A program made the translations under genes and the position numbers. A stretch of DNA of 16,431 bases from Xanthobacteraceae bacterium (GTDB taxonomy: Bacteria; Pseudomonadota; Alphaproteobacteria; Rhizobiales; Xanthobacteraceae). Location of the stretch: NCBI GenBank assembly GCA_030040825.1, contig JASHSY010000260.1:1-16431 (forward strand). Reading direction: 5' to 3'. The notes beneath the pieces are model-generated. The model was not told the origin of the DNA. It made no database searches and saw only the letters and a list, made by a program, of their open reading frames with translations. Shown piece by piece: positions 14,804 through 16,431 of this stretch; the first letter of the stretch is position 1; each line of letters opens with the position of its first letter.

Positions 14804-16117
14804 ATGAGCGAAGTTTGGGATCAGTCTACGGTTTCAGCCGGTGAGCCGGTACGAGCGCAACCGTCGCCACAAACCGTTGCGGCGCTCGCGGTAATTGCCG
14901 CCGTTCTCTTCAATATGGTGCTTTGTTTTGTCAATACGACGCTGTTCGGGGTCAGCGTCACTGTTGTCATTGCTGCGGAGATGGCAATCATCGGAACAGC
15001 GCTAAGCCTCGTTTGGTATCGTGGCTATACTTTGTACACTATTCTCTTGCTGCTGAGCGCCTATTTTTTCGTCGTAATGCTCGTTCGCTCCGAGTTTGAT
15101 CCAAAAATTTTGCGCGACCTTCTCATACCGATCGTATTTTATTTCCTCGGTCGCTATCTCGGATCGTTGCACTCAGCCGACAGGCTGGTGACGTTCTTGA
15201 TTTTTCTAGCGCTCGGCGCTGCATTGTTTGAATTTCTGGCACTGAACACATACCTGCATTTTTTCGACGTCATCCATTATTACCTAGCGCGCGGAACCGA
15301 GCGAACCCTGCAGGCTGACACTGCCGCGGGCCTGTTTATTAAAGGCACCGGCACTGCAGCCGGCCTGTTCATCAACGCTACCCGGTTCGGTGCGCGCACC
15401 CTTCTGCCATTTCTCGGAGAGCATCGCGTGTCCGGGATATTTCTGGAACCGGTTTCCGTCGGTAATTTCGGCGCAATTGCGTTCGCGTGGGTGTTGTTGC
15501 GCGATTGCTCCCGCATTTGGGTCTTCGCTGTCAAAGTGCTCGCCATCGCGGTAATCCTGGTACTGGCTGACGCACGGTTCGGCTGCTATCTTTGCATCTT
15601 TACGATCGTGGTTTACTTTGCAGCACCTTTGATCCGGCCCGCGATGTTATTCGTTGCGCCGTTCCTGATGATCATTGGGCTTGTAACGTATGCCGGTGCC
15701 CATGCGCATGAACTCTGGGACAACACGGCAGCTGGGCGGTTACTCTATGCAGGTGTTTCGCTGACGACACTTGATCCGTGGCAGCTCTTTGGATTACGAG
15801 TAAGCAACATTTTCGAGGCCGGCTATTCCGGCGACTCAGGTTACGGTTACGTGTTGGTCAAGATCGGCCTTGTTGGCTTATCGGCGATCTGGGCATTGTT
15901 CGTCTTTACTCCGGCGCTCAACGGTGATGCCTGGCGGTTTAAAAATTTCCTCGCTTTTTATATTGTCTTTCTTCTCGCCATCAGCGCGTCGCTCTTCTCG
16001 ATAAAGACGGCGGCGCTTTTGTGGTTTCTGTACGGTACGCTGAACAACCCAATTTCCATCGCTGGGCCCAACTCTTCGGCAACCGCTACAGCACCATTTC
16101 CGAAAAGCGCCGACTAG
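14804..16117 (+). CDS. Wzy-type exopolysaccharide polymerase (O-antigen polymerase/ligase-like)
   Basis: A 437-residue polytopic membrane protein with about 10-11 hydrophobic helices and a polar N-terminus (1-22) and C-terminus (416-437). It lacks strong sequence motifs, as usual for Wzy, but has a central extracytoplasmic loop (about 155-208) followed by RVSGIFLEPVSVGN (208-221), which resembles the Arg-Phe-Glu/Pro-Gly segment of EPS polymerases and O-antigen ligases, and a second loop (about 300-345). By family it would join repeat units block-wise in the periplasm. An 11-residue tandem duplication lies in the first loop (173-194). The position next to a BY-kinase and opposite a flippase fits a Wzx/Wzy system. 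The function is inferred from topology and context; a terminator follows. Confidence 0.75.
   Translation: MSEVWDQSTVSAGEPVRAQPSPQTVAALAVIAAVLFNMVLCFVNTTLFGVSVTVVIAAEMAIIGTALSLVWYRGYTLYTILLLLSAYFFVVMLVRSEFDPKILRDLLIPIVFYFLGRYLGSLHSADRLVTFLIFLALGAALFEFLALNTYLHFFDVIHYYLARGTERTLQADTAAGLFIKGTGTAAGLFINATRFGARTLLPFLGEHRVSGIFLEPVSVGNFGAIAFAWVLLRDCSRIWVFAVKVLAIAVILVLADARFGCYLCIFTIVVYFAAPLIRPAMLFVAPFLMIIGLVTYAGAHAHELWDNTAAGRLLYAGVSLTTLDPWQLFGLRVSNIFEAGYSGDSGYGYVLVKIGLVGLSAIWALFVFTPALNGDAWRFKNFLAFYIVFLLAISASLFSIKTAALLWFLYGTLNNPISIAGPNSSATATAPFPKSAD
15320..15385 (+). repeat. 33-bp in-frame tandem duplication inside the polymerase gene
   Basis: Units 15320-15352 and 15353-15385 both begin ACTGC and share GGCCTGTT and AT-AA at matching positions. 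They encode TAAGLFIKGTG (173-183) and TAAGLFINATR (184-194). Differences are mostly at third positions in the shared part, so the duplication is not recent. It changes a predicted periplasmic loop. Confidence 0.7.
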
Positions 16118-16238
16118 CGGCGTTAGTTTTGCGTTCAAATTCGGGGATGGAAGCTGAATTATGCCTTGTAAACATCAACAGAAGCTCACCACTGTTGCAT
16201 TGATCTAACGCGACGTCGCGCGGATGCATTACCGCGAT

Positions 16239-16258
16239 GGCCTTCGAGGTCTTTTTTT
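16239..16258 (+). terminator. intrinsic terminator after the polymerase gene
   Basis: GGCCT and AGGTC pair (one G-U) around TCG, followed directly by seven Ts (16252-16258). It lies about 120 bp past the polymerase stop and works only in the plus direction, since the other strand has no T-tract. It would separate this transcript from the converging kinase gene. Confidence 0.6.
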
Positions 16259-16312
16259 GCTCTATGCGGAGCCAGTCACCGCCGGTGTCTTGACCGCGTA
16301 AAGGCGCGTAGC

Positions 16313-16431
16313 CTACCGACGGTAATATTTTTCGTGATCATAAGTGACGTAGCCCTCGTACCGTCCCAGTTCGCTGGCATCCACTTTGTTGAGCACCACC
16401 CCAAGTATTTTGCTGTAGATACCCGCCGCTT
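16313..16431 (-). CDS. C-terminal end of a polysaccharide co-polymerase/BY-type tyrosine kinase (partial)
   Basis: Only the last 39 codons are in the window; the gene runs off the right edge. Read on the minus strand, the final residues include GIYSKILGVVLNKVD and then RYEGY and YYRR before TAG (16315-16313). The ILGVVLNKVD segment followed by a tyrosine-rich tail is characteristic of ExoP/Wzc/CapB-like bacterial tyrosine kinases. The tail tyrosines are the usual autophosphorylation cluster, which controls oligomer state and chain length in EPS synthesis. Too little is present to tell whether it is fused to a Wzz domain. It converges on the polymerase gene. Confidence 0.85.
   Translation of the reverse strand, partial: AAGIYSKILGVVLNKVDASELGRYEGYVTYDHEKYYRR

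Noticed and set aside
1..16431. Looked for insertion sequences, tRNA/rRNA genes, CRISPR arrays and phage or conjugation genes.
   Set aside because: No transposase motifs, regularly spaced repeats, tRNA-like cloverleaf or mobile-element genes were seen by eye; the locus reads as a chromosomal EPS cluster.

Overview
The window is most of an exopolysaccharide (EPS) export and assembly locus of the Wzx/Wzy type, from a moderately GC-rich Gram-negative bacterium. Gene content points to an alphaproteobacterium, probably Hyphomicrobiales: a WcaJ/GumD-type initiating enzyme, a GT4-GT26 fusion, a secreted GH5 glycanase and the tail of an ExoP/Wzc-type tyrosine kinase. The taxon is an inference; there is no rRNA or marker gene.

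Left third (1-4.5 kb), minus strand: a polyisoprenyl-phosphate hexose-1-phosphate transferase (370-1878) that should start the repeat unit on undecaprenyl phosphate, then a GT2 glycosyltransferase and a CE4 polysaccharide deacetylase that overlap by four bases (3452/3449). A small single-TM ORF (10-171) and a decayed relative of it (2222-2290) flank the first gene. About 870 bp without a convincing gene follows, with three perfect inverted repeats on the deacetylase side.

Centre (5.3-10.6 kb), plus strand: two large, closely coupled genes. The first fuses a 12-TM Wzx-type flippase to a C-terminal cytosolic kinase-like domain with intact catalytic motifs. The second begins 2 bp after it and joins an unknown helical domain, a PRTase-like domain, an APH-like kinase domain with an altered catalytic loop, and a Cof-type HAD phosphatase. 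This pair is the best candidate for an undescribed system. It would couple lipid-linked oligosaccharide flipping to phospho-transfer or phospho-removal chemistry (inference).

Right third (11-16.4 kb): a secreted GH5 glycanase (+) converges on a GT4-GT26 double glycosyltransferase (-), with an RNA-hairpin-forming repeat between them. A wreck of a second flippase gene (14187-14465) precedes a Wzy-type polymerase (+) carrying an 11-residue tandem duplication. An intrinsic terminator follows, then the C-terminus of a BY-kinase/polysaccharide co-polymerase running in from the right edge.

Putative pathway: the glycosylphosphotransferase loads the first sugar, the GT2 and GT4-GT26 enzymes extend it, the deacetylase trims it, the flippase-kinase exports the unit, Wzy polymerises it under BY-kinase control, and GH5 trims the polymer in the periplasm. 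Outer-membrane export (Wza/GumB-like) and sugar-nucleotide synthesis genes are not in the window.
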